Positions 53,688 to 60,826 of a DNA stretch of 60,826 bases are shown in pieces. Position numbers and translations under genes: made by a program. The notes beneath the pieces were generated by a model. It had not been told where the DNA came from. It made no database searches and saw nothing but the letters and a program-made list of their open reading frames with translations. This DNA is from Streptosporangiaceae bacterium (GTDB taxonomy: Bacteria > Actinomycetota > Actinomycetes > Streptosporangiales > Streptosporangiaceae). Each line of letters starts with the position of its first letter. Within the stretch, counting starts at the first letter, position 1. The stretch lies in the NCBI GenBank assembly GCA_025934635.1, contig JAICWX010000007.1, forward strand, positions 1-60,826. The letters are read 5' to 3'.

Positions 53688-54743
53688 GTGCTGACCGAAA
53701 CGCGGGTCACCGCGGCCCTGGAGAGGCTGGCCGAGCAGCGGGTCTCGGGCATCCTGGAGATTGACGGGAACCCGGCCGGGGCGATCTACCTGAACCAGGG
53801 GCAGATCACCTTCGCCCGCGCGTCAGGGATCCCGGATCTCAGCGCGCGGCTGCCCCGCGTGCTGCTGCCGTCCGCCCCGGCGCCGGACCTGATCGACGAG
53901 CCTGACCGGCCGGACCGTGACATCGGCACCGAGCTGGTGCAGCGGCAGTATCTCAGCCGGGGCGACCTGCAGGCGATCTTGCGCTCGATCGTCGTGGACG
54001 CCGCCCTGGTGCTGATGGTGCCGGTCGACCAGGACGCGTTCGTCTCCGACGTCCGGTTCGCCGCCCCCGGGGCGCACTGGGCGGGCGCCTTCTCCAGCCT
54101 GTGCGTCGATTTCGTCCTGGCCGAGGCGAGCAAGATGGCCGAACGGGTGGCCCGCTACAACCTGGATCGCACCAAGCCGCTGCAGCTATGCGATTTCAGC
54201 GGGCCGCCGGCCGTGCTGAGCCGGGAGCAGTGGGCCGTCGCCTGCGCCATCGACGGCACCCGGTCAGTCCAGGATCTGGCCTGGCAGTGCGGCCTGGCGC
54301 TGTACGACGCGATGGAGCGCGTGGGCGGCCTGGTCCAGGCGGGCGTGTGCGCTCCTGGTGCCCCGGCCCAGCCGCCCGGGGCGCTGGATCAGTGGTTCGG
54401 GCGGGACGAACCGGGCCCGGCCGCGCTGCCGGTACTCTCCCCGACGCAGCCGGTCTCCCCGACGCCCGTACTCGCACCGATGCCCAGGCGCTCGCCGAGG
54501 CCGGTACCGCCGCCGCGGCCGGCCCCGCCGCCGACTCCCGTGCTGTCGCCGACGGCCGTCCTCCCACCGTCGGCGGCGGCCGCCGCCCGCCTTCCGCACC
54601 GCGGGCCGGGAAGCCCGCAGCCGGCCCGGCCGACGATGAGCGCGCCGGTCTGGATGGCGGGCGCCGAGCCCCCCGGCGACTTCGCGGCCGTCCAGCCCGA
54701 CCTGCTCCGCCGGGTACTGGACGGCCTGCGCAAGCTGAGCTAG
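53688..54743 (+). CDS. DUF4388 (PATAN-like) domain protein
   Basis: 351 residues from GTG 53688. The N-terminal domain ALERLAEQRVSGILEIDGNPAGAIYLNQGQITFARA is a DUF4388 beta-barrel pattern, used in bacterial signalling as a protein-protein or ligand module. Residues 60-220 are helical, with LVQRQYLSRGDLQAILRSIVVDAALVLM, and WAVACAIDGTRSVQDLAWQCGLALYDAMERVGGLVQAGV resembles a winged helix. A Pro-rich linker of 100 residues leads to a short C-terminal helix (DLLRRVLDGLRKLS) that could dock on a partner. It pairs with the DUF4388/roadblock operon on the other strand. Confidence 0.7.
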   Translation: MLTETRVTAALERLAEQRVSGILEIDGNPAGAIYLNQGQITFARASGIPDLSARLPRVLLPSAPAPDLIDEPDRPDRDIGTELVQRQYLSRGDLQAILRSIVVDAALVLMVPVDQDAFVSDVRFAAPGAHWAGAFSSLCVDFVLAEASKMAERVARYNLDRTKPLQLCDFSGPPAVLSREQWAVACAIDGTRSVQDLAWQCGLALYDAMERVGGLVQAGVCAPGAPAQPPGALDQWFGRDEPGPAALPVLSPTQPVSPTPVLAPMPRRSPRPVPPPRPAPPPTPVLSPTAVLPPSAAAAARLPHRGPGSPQPARPTMSAPVWMAGAEPPGDFAAVQPDLLRRVLDGLRKLS

Positions 54744-54767
54744 GCCGGAGCGAGGACTGGCACCGTC

Positions 54768-55241
54768 CTACGACGTCGCCGGCCGTCGCCGGGGCAGCGC
54801 CCGGGACGGGCGGGCGGATTCGGCCGTGACCGGAGCGGCCAGCGCCCCGATCTGGCTGGAGTGCGCGGCGATCCGCTCGATGATCTCGCGCGCCCGGTAT
54901 TGCAGCATCCCGACGTTCAGGCTGCTCGTCCCGATGACAGCCACGATCGCGCTATTGCCGGCGGCGTAGACGGCCAGGTAGCCATCGCTGCCCCGGGCGA
55001 CCGCCTCACGGAAGGTGCCGCATTCGGTCGCCAGCGTGGCGCGGCTGGCCACCGCCAGGGTGGCGGCGGCCAGCGCGGCGATCTGGGTGGGCTCGACATC
55101 GGGGATGTCGTGTGCGACCACCAGCCCGTCGCTGGTCGCGACCAGGCTGCCGCGCACCCCGGCCACCTGGGCCCTGATCTCCTTGAGCTCCGTCCGGACC
55201 TGGTCTTCGACCGATCGCCTGCTCTTGCGCAAGGTCGGCAT
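54768..55241 (-). CDS. Roadblock/LC7 domain protein
   Basis: 157 residues from ATG 55241, overlapping the upstream stop by one base (TGATG). Classic roadblock pattern: VRTELKEIRAQVAGVRGSLVATSDGLVVAHDI, EPTQIAALAAATLAVASRATLA, GYLAVYAAGNSAIVAVIGTSSLNVGMLQYRAREIIERI. The C-terminus is a basic tail (RPSRALPRRRPATS). It is the last gene of a three-gene operon, roadblock-like / DUF4388-like / roadblock. Such proteins dimerise and modulate Ras-like GTPases or polar complexes. Confidence 0.85.
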   Translation of the reverse strand: MPTLRKSRRSVEDQVRTELKEIRAQVAGVRGSLVATSDGLVVAHDIPDVEPTQIAALAAATLAVASRATLATECGTFREAVARGSDGYLAVYAAGNSAIVAVIGTSSLNVGMLQYRAREIIERIAAHSSQIGALAAPVTAESARPSRALPRRRPATS

Positions 55242-56086
55242 CAGCCGACACCTCCCGGGGCAACCTCAGCACTGAAGATGGGCACTGTCTCACCTTTCTC
55301 GACGGATGCCGCCCGGACGAACGACATGGCCGTCAGGCTGGGCCCGGGCCAGGCCCCGCGGGGGCCGCGGACGCCATGGCCCGCGGTGCCCTCAGGGTCG
55401 ACCGGGCCGGCCGGATCGCCGGCCACCGACAGCAACCGCCGGGTCAGCAGCCGGTACGCCTCGGCGGTGGTGCCGAAGACGCTGCGACTCAGATCCCAGG
55501 CGAGATCGCGGGGGGTCGTGCCATGACGGACGCGTATCAGCAGTGACCACTGCAAGGCCGATACGCGAATGGACTCCGGGTGGATATGCGGGTTGCGCGC
55601 TAATGCCGTATCGGCGGTGAGCACAGTGGACAGCTGCTTGAGGACCCGCTGGCGCCTGGCCACCTCGGCCAGCAGCGCTTCCAGGGAGATGTCCGAGGTC
55701 AGGCCGGTATCCGGAACTTTCGACGGCCGGAATCGAGCGTAGCGCGATTGAGCGGAAAGCAATTCGAGCGCGGCGTCGACCGTCGGCTCGGCAATGGCCA
55801 GGATGGCCGTTATCCTGCTCAGCGGCGGCAGGTCTTCAGCTGACTCGGGGTAGGCGTGAGGGGCCGGCCCGGGCGTCCGGTTCGATTCGGCGTACGCGAC
55901 CTTCCCGTCCCTGAAGTAGACGACACCGTCACTGCGGCCGGAAAACGACAGGGTCCCCGTGCTGCGGGCCGCGGCCAGCTTGCGCAGCCGCCCGGTCACC
56001 TGGTCCGCGTAGTCGTCCTGCCGCCGCCCCGGCAGGACCGTCGACGTCAGCTGGCGGGCCCGGGTGAACCGGGGGATCTGGCTCAT
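55241..56086 (-). CDS. DUF4388-like signalling protein, middle gene of the operon
   Basis: 281 residues from ATG 56086 in an ATGA overlap with the upstream gene. RLRKLAAARSTGTLSFSGRSDGVVYFRDGKVAYAES is the DUF4388-type domain; helices (ITAILAIAEPTVDAALELLSAQ, ISLEALLAEVARRQRVLKQL) follow. QWSLLIRVRHGTTPRDLAWDLSRSVFGTTAEAYRLLTRRLL looks like a winged helix, as in the plus-strand paralogue at 53688. Function unknown; tight coupling with roadblock genes implies a complex with them. Confidence 0.7.
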   Translation of the reverse strand: MSQIPRFTRARQLTSTVLPGRRQDDYADQVTGRLRKLAAARSTGTLSFSGRSDGVVYFRDGKVAYAESNRTPGPAPHAYPESAEDLPPLSRITAILAIAEPTVDAALELLSAQSRYARFRPSKVPDTGLTSDISLEALLAEVARRQRVLKQLSTVLTADTALARNPHIHPESIRVSALQWSLLIRVRHGTTPRDLAWDLSRSVFGTTAEAYRLLTRRLLSVAGDPAGPVDPEGTAGHGVRGPRGAWPGPSLTAMSFVRAASVEKGETVPIFSAEVAPGGVG

Positions 56087-56457
56087 GCGGCGAAGCTCGC
56101 GCAGAAGTTCCGGATCTCACGGCGGGCCATGGCCAGGTTGACCCGGCTGCGGTCAAGGATGACCAGCAGCAGGATCTGCGGCTCCGGATTCTCCCTGACC
56201 AGGCGCATCATGTAGAGCTGACGGCGGAACGTCACCATCACGTCTTCGAGGCCGTCGACCGGCAGCTGGCCCGCCAGCAGCGCGAGCACGTTGGCGATGT
56301 CGGCTGCCCCGGCCGCGGCCGTGGGCAGGCTGATGTCGTCCTGATCCTTGCGTGAGGCCAGCACCATGCCAGTCGAGGCGTCGACCAGGCAGGCGAGCAT
56401 GAAGCCGTCGATGTCCGACACCGGGTCGAGCAGCGCTTCGGCCTCATCGAGAATCAC
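56083..56457 (-). CDS. Roadblock/LC7-like signalling protein, first gene of the operon
   Basis: 124 residues from GTG 56457, chosen because AGGGAG lies just upstream and because the start then lines up with the paralogue at 52910 (the frame is open to TTG 56511). Pattern: SDIDGFMLACLVDASTGMVLASRK, PTAAAGAADIANVLALLAGQL, DVMVTFRRQLYMMRLV and ILLLVILDRSRVNLAMARREIRNF. Same fold and length as the 52910-53281 product. Likely a roadblock-like dimer working with the DUF4388 protein whose gene it overlaps. Confidence 0.68.
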   Translation of the reverse strand: MILDEAEALLDPVSDIDGFMLACLVDASTGMVLASRKDQDDISLPTAAAGAADIANVLALLAGQLPVDGLEDVMVTFRRQLYMMRLVRENPEPQILLLVILDRSRVNLAMARREIRNFCASFAA

Positions 56458-56619
56458 AGATGCTTTCTCCCTCGCGCTGCAGGCCTCGGGTACGGAGCTA
56501 TCGTAAGACAAGAATTGGCTAAGCCGACGGCATAGTGACGAATAACGAGCTAACGACCATTCTGAGCGATTAGTCCCGAACCCCCGGCCAATTTAGTAAA
56601 TGTGACTCCAGAGCGGCGG

Positions 56620-56925
56620 CTAGCGGGCGGCGCGGGCCCGTTCGGGCACGAAGAGCCGGGCGCTGATCGTGCCCAGGCCGGTAGCCAGGTTGCCGCCGGG
56701 CCGGACGCTGAACCCGCGGATCGCGTGCTTGCGCCACGGTGCCGGCGAACAAGGGCGAGGACTCGCTGGTGCCGTCCGCGGCATACCAGCCGGCCGGCTG
56801 GCGAAGCTCGGCGCAGGCGGGTCCCGCCGACCGCGGTCACTGGCGGGCCGCTGCCCGGCCAGGACGTCACCCGGTGGGTGTAGCAGCTCGGGTGGCCAGG
56901 CTCGAAGCCGGTCACGCCGGTGTCG
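56620..56925 (-). pseudogene. Remnant of an S53 (sedolisin) peptidase C-terminus
   Basis: Two pieces in different minus-strand frames match the end of sedolisin-type peptidases. One (near 56810-56925) reads DTGVTGFEPGHPSCYTHRVTSWP, PPVTAVGGTRL, as in the VTSWPASSPxVTAVGGT block of the family. The other reads RPGGNLATGLGTISARLFVPE and ends at the TAG at 56620-56622, like the family's final PGxDxATGLGT calcium-site region. The part between, including the usual SGTS serine motif, is missing. The 620-base gap between the roadblock operon and trmO is otherwise empty. Confidence 0.55.
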
Positions 56926-57128
56926 CCCGGACCCAGCGGCTCCAGCGGCTGCCGTGGTCACCCCGCCGGCCGTTAATCAGCGCCATTTCGGTCATCGGAT
57001 CACCGGGATTTAATCCCCGCTTATCCGGCTGGCGGACCATAGTAATACTTAAGCACCCGAAAGCATATATTCCGACACGCCCTATTCGTGACTTGCCCGG
57101 GCCGCGGATAGCACACGAAAATAGGCAG

Positions 57129-57548
57129 ATGACAGCGGGAGCGAGCTTCGACGTGGTGCCGGTCGGCTGGGTGGAGTCGCCGCTGACCGACCGGGCGCAG
57201 GCGCCGCGGCAGGCAGACGAGGGGGCACCGGCCGCCTGGCTGGCGTTCGAGGCCCGGGTGGCCGAGGCCCTGCGCGATCTGCGGCCGGGAACCGAGATCA
57301 TCGTGCTGACCTGGCTGGACCGGGCGGACCGGGACGTGCTCGTGACCCGGCCCCGCGACGACCCGGGCCGCCCGTTGACCGGGGTGTTCAGCACCCGGTC
57401 CCCGGACCGGCCCAACCCCGTCGGCCTGCACCGCGTCTCGGTGATCGCGGTCGACGGGCTGCGGGTCCAGGTGGGGGGCCTGGAGGCGCTGGACGGGACG
57501 CCGGTGATCGACGTGAAACCGGTACTGGCCGGGGCCGCTGAACGGTAG
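57129..57548 (+). CDS. trmO: TrmO/TsaA-type tRNA (t6A37) N6-methyltransferase
   Basis: 139 residues from ATG 57129, a compact beta-barrel of the TrmO/YaeB family. Landmarks: FDVVPVGWVESPLTDR at the start, GTEIIVLTWLDRADRD and GVFSTRSPDRPNPVGLHRVSVIAVDG, the SAM-binding signature FxxRSPxRPNPIG. The family methylates t6A at position 37 of tRNA. It is about half the length of E. coli TrmO, as usual for the short actinobacterial version, and lacks the C-terminal extension. Its stop lies inside the left arm of a strong hairpin. Confidence 0.8.
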   Translation: MTAGASFDVVPVGWVESPLTDRAQAPRQADEGAPAAWLAFEARVAEALRDLRPGTEIIVLTWLDRADRDVLVTRPRDDPGRPLTGVFSTRSPDRPNPVGLHRVSVIAVDGLRVQVGGLEALDGTPVIDVKPVLAGAAER

Positions 57549-57581
57549 TGCCCCGGATCCCGTGCGGGGATCCGGGGCACT
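57547..57581. terminator. Bidirectional hairpin terminator
   Basis: Perfect 15-base arms (AGTGCCCCGGATCCC and its complement) with a five-base GTGCG loop, between the convergent trmO and MFS genes. The left arm includes part of the trmO stop codon. Confidence 0.8.
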
Positions 57582-57593
57582 GATACCTGCTGG

Positions 57594-59003
57594 TCAGCGC
57601 GCCAGCTCGAGTTCCGGGGCCGGCTCGGCGGCCGGGCGGGGACGGAGCCCGGGCAGGAGCAGCGCGAGCGCCGCGGCGACGGCTACCGCCGCCGCGCCGA
57701 CCCAGACCGCGGGGGCCAGGCCCGAGACGAACGCGGTCCCGCTGGCGTAGCCGCCCCGGGCCGAGAACACCGCGCCGAGGACGGCGATCCCGAACACGCC
57801 GCCCAGTTCCCTGATCGCGTTGTTCGCTCCCGAGGCGATCCCCTCCTGGTCCCGCCGCACCGAGCTGAGCACGACGTTGGCGACCGGCGCGAAGAACAGG
57901 GACATGCCGACGCCGGAGACGACGAACGCCGGGACCAGGGTCAGGTAGGGCACGGTGGGGCTGGTCACGGCGGCCAGCCAGCCCAGGCCGATGGCCTGCA
58001 GGCCGAGCCCGGCGACCAGCAGCGGCCGCCCGCCGATGCGGTCGGACAGCACGCCCGCGACCGGGGCGATGAACACCGGCATGGCGGTCCAGGGCAGCGT
58101 CCGCAGGCCGGCCTGCAGCGGGCTGTAGTGCTGCACGACCTGGAGGAACTGCGCGAGCAGGAAGATCGAGCCGAACATCCCGAAGAACATCAGCAGCGAA
58201 GCCGCGTTGGTCACGGCGAAGCCGCGGCTGCGGAACAGGTGCAGCGGCAGCATCGGCTCGCGCGCCCGCAGTTCCCAGGCAACGAACGCGGCGACCAGCA
58301 GCGCGCCGAACACCAGCGGCGGCAGCACCGTGAGACTGGTCCAGCCGTGGTCGTTGCCGCGGACCACGCCGAGCACGATGCCGAGCAGGCCGACGCTGGC
58401 CAGCACCACACCGGGGATGTCCAGGCGGGTCGAGGAGCCGCGGCTCTCGGTGAGCCGGAACCGCGCTATCGGCAGCAGCGCGATGCCGATCGGCACATTC
58501 AGCCAGAAGATCCACTGCCAGGACGCGCCCTCCACGACGGCGCCGCCGACCAGCGGGCCGATCGCGATGGCCAGGCCGCCGACCGCTCCCCAGGCGCCCA
58601 GGGCCAGGCCGCGCCGCTGCGGGGATACCGCCGCGGACAGCAGCGTGAGGGTCAGCGGGATCACGATGGCGGCGCCGACGCCCTGGACCGCCCGGGCCGC
58701 CACCAGGAAGCCGATACCCGGCGCGAGCGCGGCGGCCGCGGAACCCGCGGTGAACAGCGCCAGCCCCGCCGTGAACATCCGGCGGCGGCCGTACCGCTCG
58801 CCCAGCGCGGCCCCGCTGAGCAGCAGGACGGCGAAGGTGAGGGTGTAGGCGTTGACCGTCCACTGCAGCCCCTCGAGCGAGGCGTGCAGGTGGTCCCGGA
58901 TAGACGGCAGTGCGGTGGTCACCACCAGGTTGTCCAGCGAGGCCATGAACAACGCGGCCGAGGTCACGGCGAAGGTCCACGCCGTGCGGTGCCTGGTCGT
59001 CAT
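57594..59003 (-). CDS. MFS drug exporter, DHA2 (EmrB/QacA) family
   Basis: 469 residues from ATG 59003, after GGAGAAGAG. About 14 membrane helices. Motif A is GERYGRRRMF, motif C-type GAVGGLAIAIGPLVGGAVVEGASWQWIFWLNVP is the drug/proton antiporter signature, and LDNLVVTTALPSI in helix 1 carries motif D1 (DxTVVNVALP-like). The conserved late sequence is GIASGANNAIRELGGVFGIAVLG. It is controlled by the adjacent TetR gene: the same palindrome stands before both genes. Confidence 0.93.
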   Translation of the reverse strand: MTTRHRTAWTFAVTSAALFMASLDNLVVTTALPSIRDHLHASLEGLQWTVNAYTLTFAVLLLSGAALGERYGRRRMFTAGLALFTAGSAAAALAPGIGFLVAARAVQGVGAAIVIPLTLTLLSAAVSPQRRGLALGAWGAVGGLAIAIGPLVGGAVVEGASWQWIFWLNVPIGIALLPIARFRLTESRGSSTRLDIPGVVLASVGLLGIVLGVVRGNDHGWTSLTVLPPLVFGALLVAAFVAWELRAREPMLPLHLFRSRGFAVTNAASLLMFFGMFGSIFLLAQFLQVVQHYSPLQAGLRTLPWTAMPVFIAPVAGVLSDRIGGRPLLVAGLGLQAIGLGWLAAVTSPTVPYLTLVPAFVVSGVGMSLFFAPVANVVLSSVRRDQEGIASGANNAIRELGGVFGIAVLGAVFSARGGYASGTAFVSGLAPAVWVGAAAVAVAAALALLLPGLRPRPAAEPAPELELAR

Positions 59004-59016
59004 CTCTTCTCCTAAG

Positions 59017-59032
59017 TAGTGATTGGTCACTA
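59017..59032. promoter_or_regulatory. TetR operator before the MFS gene
   Basis: TAGTGA-TTGG-TCACTA, perfect six-base arms with a four-base spacer, 14 bases before the MFS start codon. An identical-arm palindrome precedes the TetR gene. Confidence 0.8.
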
Positions 59033-59075
59033 ACTTGTTTTGTTAAAAAAAGGGGCGAGGCCCGGCCCGCCGGAA

Positions 59076-59642
59076 TCAGTCCTTCGGGCACCAGCTCGTC
59101 CAGCGCTCGTCGACGGACGGCAGGTCCATCGCGGCGGCTACGTTCATCAGCATGCCGACGGCGAAGAAGTCCACCACGCGCTGGAACGGCAGCCCGGTGA
59201 TCCGCTCCACCATCTCCCACAGCTTCTTGTAGCCGGCCCGGGTGGCGGCCCGGATCTCGGGATCATCGCAGGCGGCGTAGGCCTGCATCTGCATCAGCAG
59301 CAGCGTCCTGTCCTCCAGGAGGACTTCATAGGCGTGCGCCATCGCCTCGAGGGCGGCGTCGCCGGCCAGGTCGCCGGCGGCCTCGGTGAACGCGTCCCGC
59401 ACCCGGCCGAAGCACCGCTCCACCAGTGCCAGGAACAGGGCCTTCTTGGTCGGGAAGAGGCGGAACAGGTAGGGCTGGCTGATCCCGGCGCGGCGGGCCA
59501 CGTCCTCGGTCGAGGTACCCGCCAGCCCGTGGACGGCAAACTCGGCGACCGCGGCCTCGAGCACGAGCCCGCGGCGCTCCGCTGCGGGCATCCGCTGCCT
59601 GGTCTGGCGCTGCGCTGTCTCGCGCTCTGCGGTCTCGGTCAT
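59076..59642 (-). CDS. TetR-family repressor of the MFS exporter
   Basis: 188 residues from ATG 59642. N-terminal HTH: RGLVLEAAVAEFAVHGLAGTSTEDVARRAGISQPYLFRLFPTKKALFLALV. The C-terminal ligand-binding domain is helical (LLEDRTLLLMQMQAYAACDDPEIRAATRAGYKKLWEMVERI). It is transcribed just ahead of the exporter gene. Matching palindromes before both genes indicate autoregulation plus control of the exporter, relieved by the exported compound. Confidence 0.92.
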   Translation of the reverse strand: MTETAERETAQRQTRQRMPAAERRGLVLEAAVAEFAVHGLAGTSTEDVARRAGISQPYLFRLFPTKKALFLALVERCFGRVRDAFTEAAGDLAGDAALEAMAHAYEVLLEDRTLLLMQMQAYAACDDPEIRAATRAGYKKLWEMVERITGLPFQRVVDFFAVGMLMNVAAAMDLPSVDERWTSWCPKD

Positions 59643-59652
59643 GCTTTTAAGG

Positions 59653-59668
59653 TAGTGATGACTCACTA
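59653..59668. promoter_or_regulatory. TetR operator before its own gene
   Basis: TAGTGA-TGAC-TCACTA, same arms and spacing as the site at 59017-59032, 10 bases before the TetR start codon. Confidence 0.8.
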
Positions 59669-60113
59669 TCTTTGTCAAGAGGACGCCCCCGCTGGTGTTC
59701 GGGGGGCTACGGGGCTCCCGCTGGTGTTCCGTACGGGCTCGATGTGACTCAGGGGAACAGACGCGTCGGAGCCGGTGTGCCACAGGGCACGTTCTAACGT
59801 GCTCGGAGTGCCACCGACTCCGCGAGGGCCGGGTATCGACCCGACGGGGCGCGGGGAAGCGAACCCAGGGGCGCCTGGCGTCACGCGGTCGTGTCCAGGG
59901 CGCGGGTTAACGACATGGATGGAGCATCGATGCTGCCGGGACGACATCGATGGGGCATCGATGTCGTTGGCGGGAGCCTGAGCAGGGGCCGGTGGGTGAC
60001 AGGTGGAGCCTGTGGTGTGGGTGTGGCAACTGAGGTCTGGTAGCCAGTGTCGGCTGCCTTGCTGGCGGCGCGGGGTGGGGCGGAGGGGTGGGACGGAGGG
60101 GGTAGGCGGAGGG
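59669..60113. other. Noncoding stretch with a repeated palindrome
   Basis: About 445 bases without a supportable gene; the possible reading frames lack family features. It contains the 27-base hairpin at 59941-59967 and a degenerate direct copy 31 bases upstream. The right part is the G-rich 3' flank of the GH76 gene. Confidence 0.5.
59941..59967. repeat. Perfect hairpin with a degenerate upstream copy
   Basis: ACGACATCGATG-GGG-CATCGATGTCGT, 12-base perfect arms. A second version starts at 59911 (CGACATGGATGGAGCATCGA and on), offset by 31 bases, with about five changes that spoil its pairing. Could be an operator pair, a terminator for the GH76 gene reading from the right, or a small dispersed repeat. 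Confidence 0.7.
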
Positions 60114-60826
60114 TTAGGCGGAGAGGGCGGAGGCGGCGGTTAGGGCTTCTAGGGCGGAGGACTGGCGGGCGGGGGTGGCGTGGTCGAGGGGGGCGGCCCA
60201 GTGCAGGCCGAACTGGCCGGAGGGGTTCCGGTGGTTCCAGACTGAGGTGGCGTTGGCCAGGATGAAGGCGCGGTAGGCGGGCTGGCGGTCCTGCAGCCAG
60301 AAGTCGTACAGGTAGCGCACGAAGATGCCCTTGAACTGCGCCTGGTCCTCGTTGCAGGGCTTGCCGAGCGATTCGCAGGGCTCGGTCAGGATGCCCCCGG
60401 TGGTCAGCCCGCTGAGCGTGGCCGTGGCGATGGCCTCACCCTGGGTCAGGTAGGCGCGGTCGCCGGTGATCTGGAACAGGGCGGCCAGGCCGCCGAGGAT
60501 CACGCCCTGGTTGTAGGTCCAGGTGGTCTCGTTGTTGTTCTGGCAGGCAGCGGTGAGCCCGTCATTGATCAGGTCAGTCGGGTTGATCAGGCCGCTGGCG
60601 CTGAACCAGGCCCAGGTCCGCTGGGCCCAGGTCAGGTAGCTCTGGTCGCCGGGCACGCGCTGGTGCAGCAGGGCGGCCAGGGTCAGGAACAGCTCGTTGG
60701 TGATCGCGTTCTTGTACTGGCTGCCCGCGTGCCAGTGCAGGCCGCCGCCGCAGGTGCCGTCCCAGGCCGCCGTGTTGCGAGCGAAGATGGCCCTGGCCGT
60801 GTTCAGGTACTGCTGGTTGCGGGTCA
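60114..60826 (-). CDS. Glycoside hydrolase family 76 protein (alpha-1,6-mannanase-like), 5' end outside window
   Basis: The frame is open from the TAA at 60114 to the window edge, giving at least 237 C-terminal residues. GH76 landmarks: DGTCGGGLHWHAGSQYKNAITNELFLTLAALL, TWTYNQGVILGGLAALF, GGILTEPCE and DQAQFKGIFVRYLYDF. The catalytic Asp-Asp pair and any signal peptide lie beyond the window. The family hydrolyses alpha-1,6-mannans, for example mycobacterial or fungal; here it could serve nutrition or turnover of its own lipomannan-like glycans. G-rich 3' flank with the hairpin at 59941. Confidence 0.88.
   Translation of the reverse strand, partial: TRNQQYLNTARAIFARNTAAWDGTCGGGLHWHAGSQYKNAITNELFLTLAALLHQRVPGDQSYLTWAQRTWAWFSASGLINPTDLINDGLTAACQNNNETTWTYNQGVILGGLAALFQITGDRAYLTQGEAIATATLSGLTTGGILTEPCESLGKPCNEDQAQFKGIFVRYLYDFWLQDRQPAYRAFILANATSVWNHRNPSGQFGLHWAAPLDHATPARQSSALEALTAASALSA

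Noticed and set aside
57388..59220. Minus-strand frame overlapping the MFS gene in another phase
   Set aside because: Arg/Ala/Gly shadow; the MFS frame has helices and antiporter motifs.
1..60826. tRNA, rRNA, riboswitch or CRISPR elements
   Set aside because: Scanning by eye showed no conserved tRNA or rRNA segments and no regularly spaced direct repeats; short RNA elements could still be missed without computation.

Overview
The window is about 60.8 kb of very high-GC DNA with GC-rich third codon positions, many GTG/TTG starts and four-base ATGA/GTGA gene overlaps. It also has an Ala/Pro/Gly-rich proteome, a LacI-controlled alpha-glucosidase/ABC locus, anti-sigma partner switching, roadblock/LC7 clusters and a mycobacterial-type cell-envelope glycosylation locus. 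All of this points to a chromosomal segment of an actinomycete, most like Streptosporangiales or a neighbouring soil lineage. I see no rRNA, tRNA or CRISPR array.

Layout. (1) 33-2662: a Tn554-type recombinase trio on the minus strand; its first gene carries a one-base frameshift that removes the catalytic tyrosine. (2) 2883-3649: two tiny overlapping minus-strand genes divergent from a minimal GntR regulator, with a palindrome between them. (3) 3690-9917: an S41 peptidase, an alpha/beta-hydrolase lacking its catalytic histidine, PspA and an MMPL transporter. (4) 9958-16614: methyltransferase, DUF3068 protein, GT4, GT2, a 45-residue membrane protein and a multi-pass membrane protein, a set resembling the mycobacterial Rv0224c-Rv0227c lipoglycan region. 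(5) 16896-18969: a secreted G1 glutamic peptidase and a Rieske oxygenase. (6) 19045-25402: binding protein, two permeases and GH13 alpha-glucosidase, divergent from a LacI repressor.

(7) 25631-37407: a signalling block. It has a membrane Ser/Thr kinase with a septum-formation-type outer domain; an apparent minus-strand operon of PP2C phosphatase, RsbW-like kinase and two STAS proteins running into two metabolic genes; a BTAD/AAA/TPR regulator; and an ECF sigma factor fused to a zinc finger, a membrane helix and an outer Ig-like domain. (8) 37498-42393: decayed or altered genes (VOC remnant, phosphotransferase with an internal deletion, GH51-like protein without its acid/base) among an RDD protein, a GDPD-like protein and an MDR reductase. 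(9) 42437-47154: a STAND NTPase with a membrane helix and outer domain, a hydrolase and an amidohydrolase. (10) 47430-52638: a three-gene envelope operon built around a two- or three-domain peptidoglycan hydrolase. (11) 52910-56457: five genes of roadblock/LC7-like and DUF4388-like proteins. (12) 56620-60826: a sedolisin remnant, TrmO, a TetR/MFS pair with matching operators, and the end of a GH76 gene.

The strongest candidates for little-described systems are the transmembrane STAND NTPase (42437-44560), the peptidoglycan-hydrolase trio (47430-52638), the roadblock/DUF4388 cluster without a GTPase (52910-56457) and the one-protein membrane ECF sigma factor (35776-37407). A recurring feature is short in-frame tandem duplication (15, 18 or 54 bp) in linkers and termini of unrelated genes.
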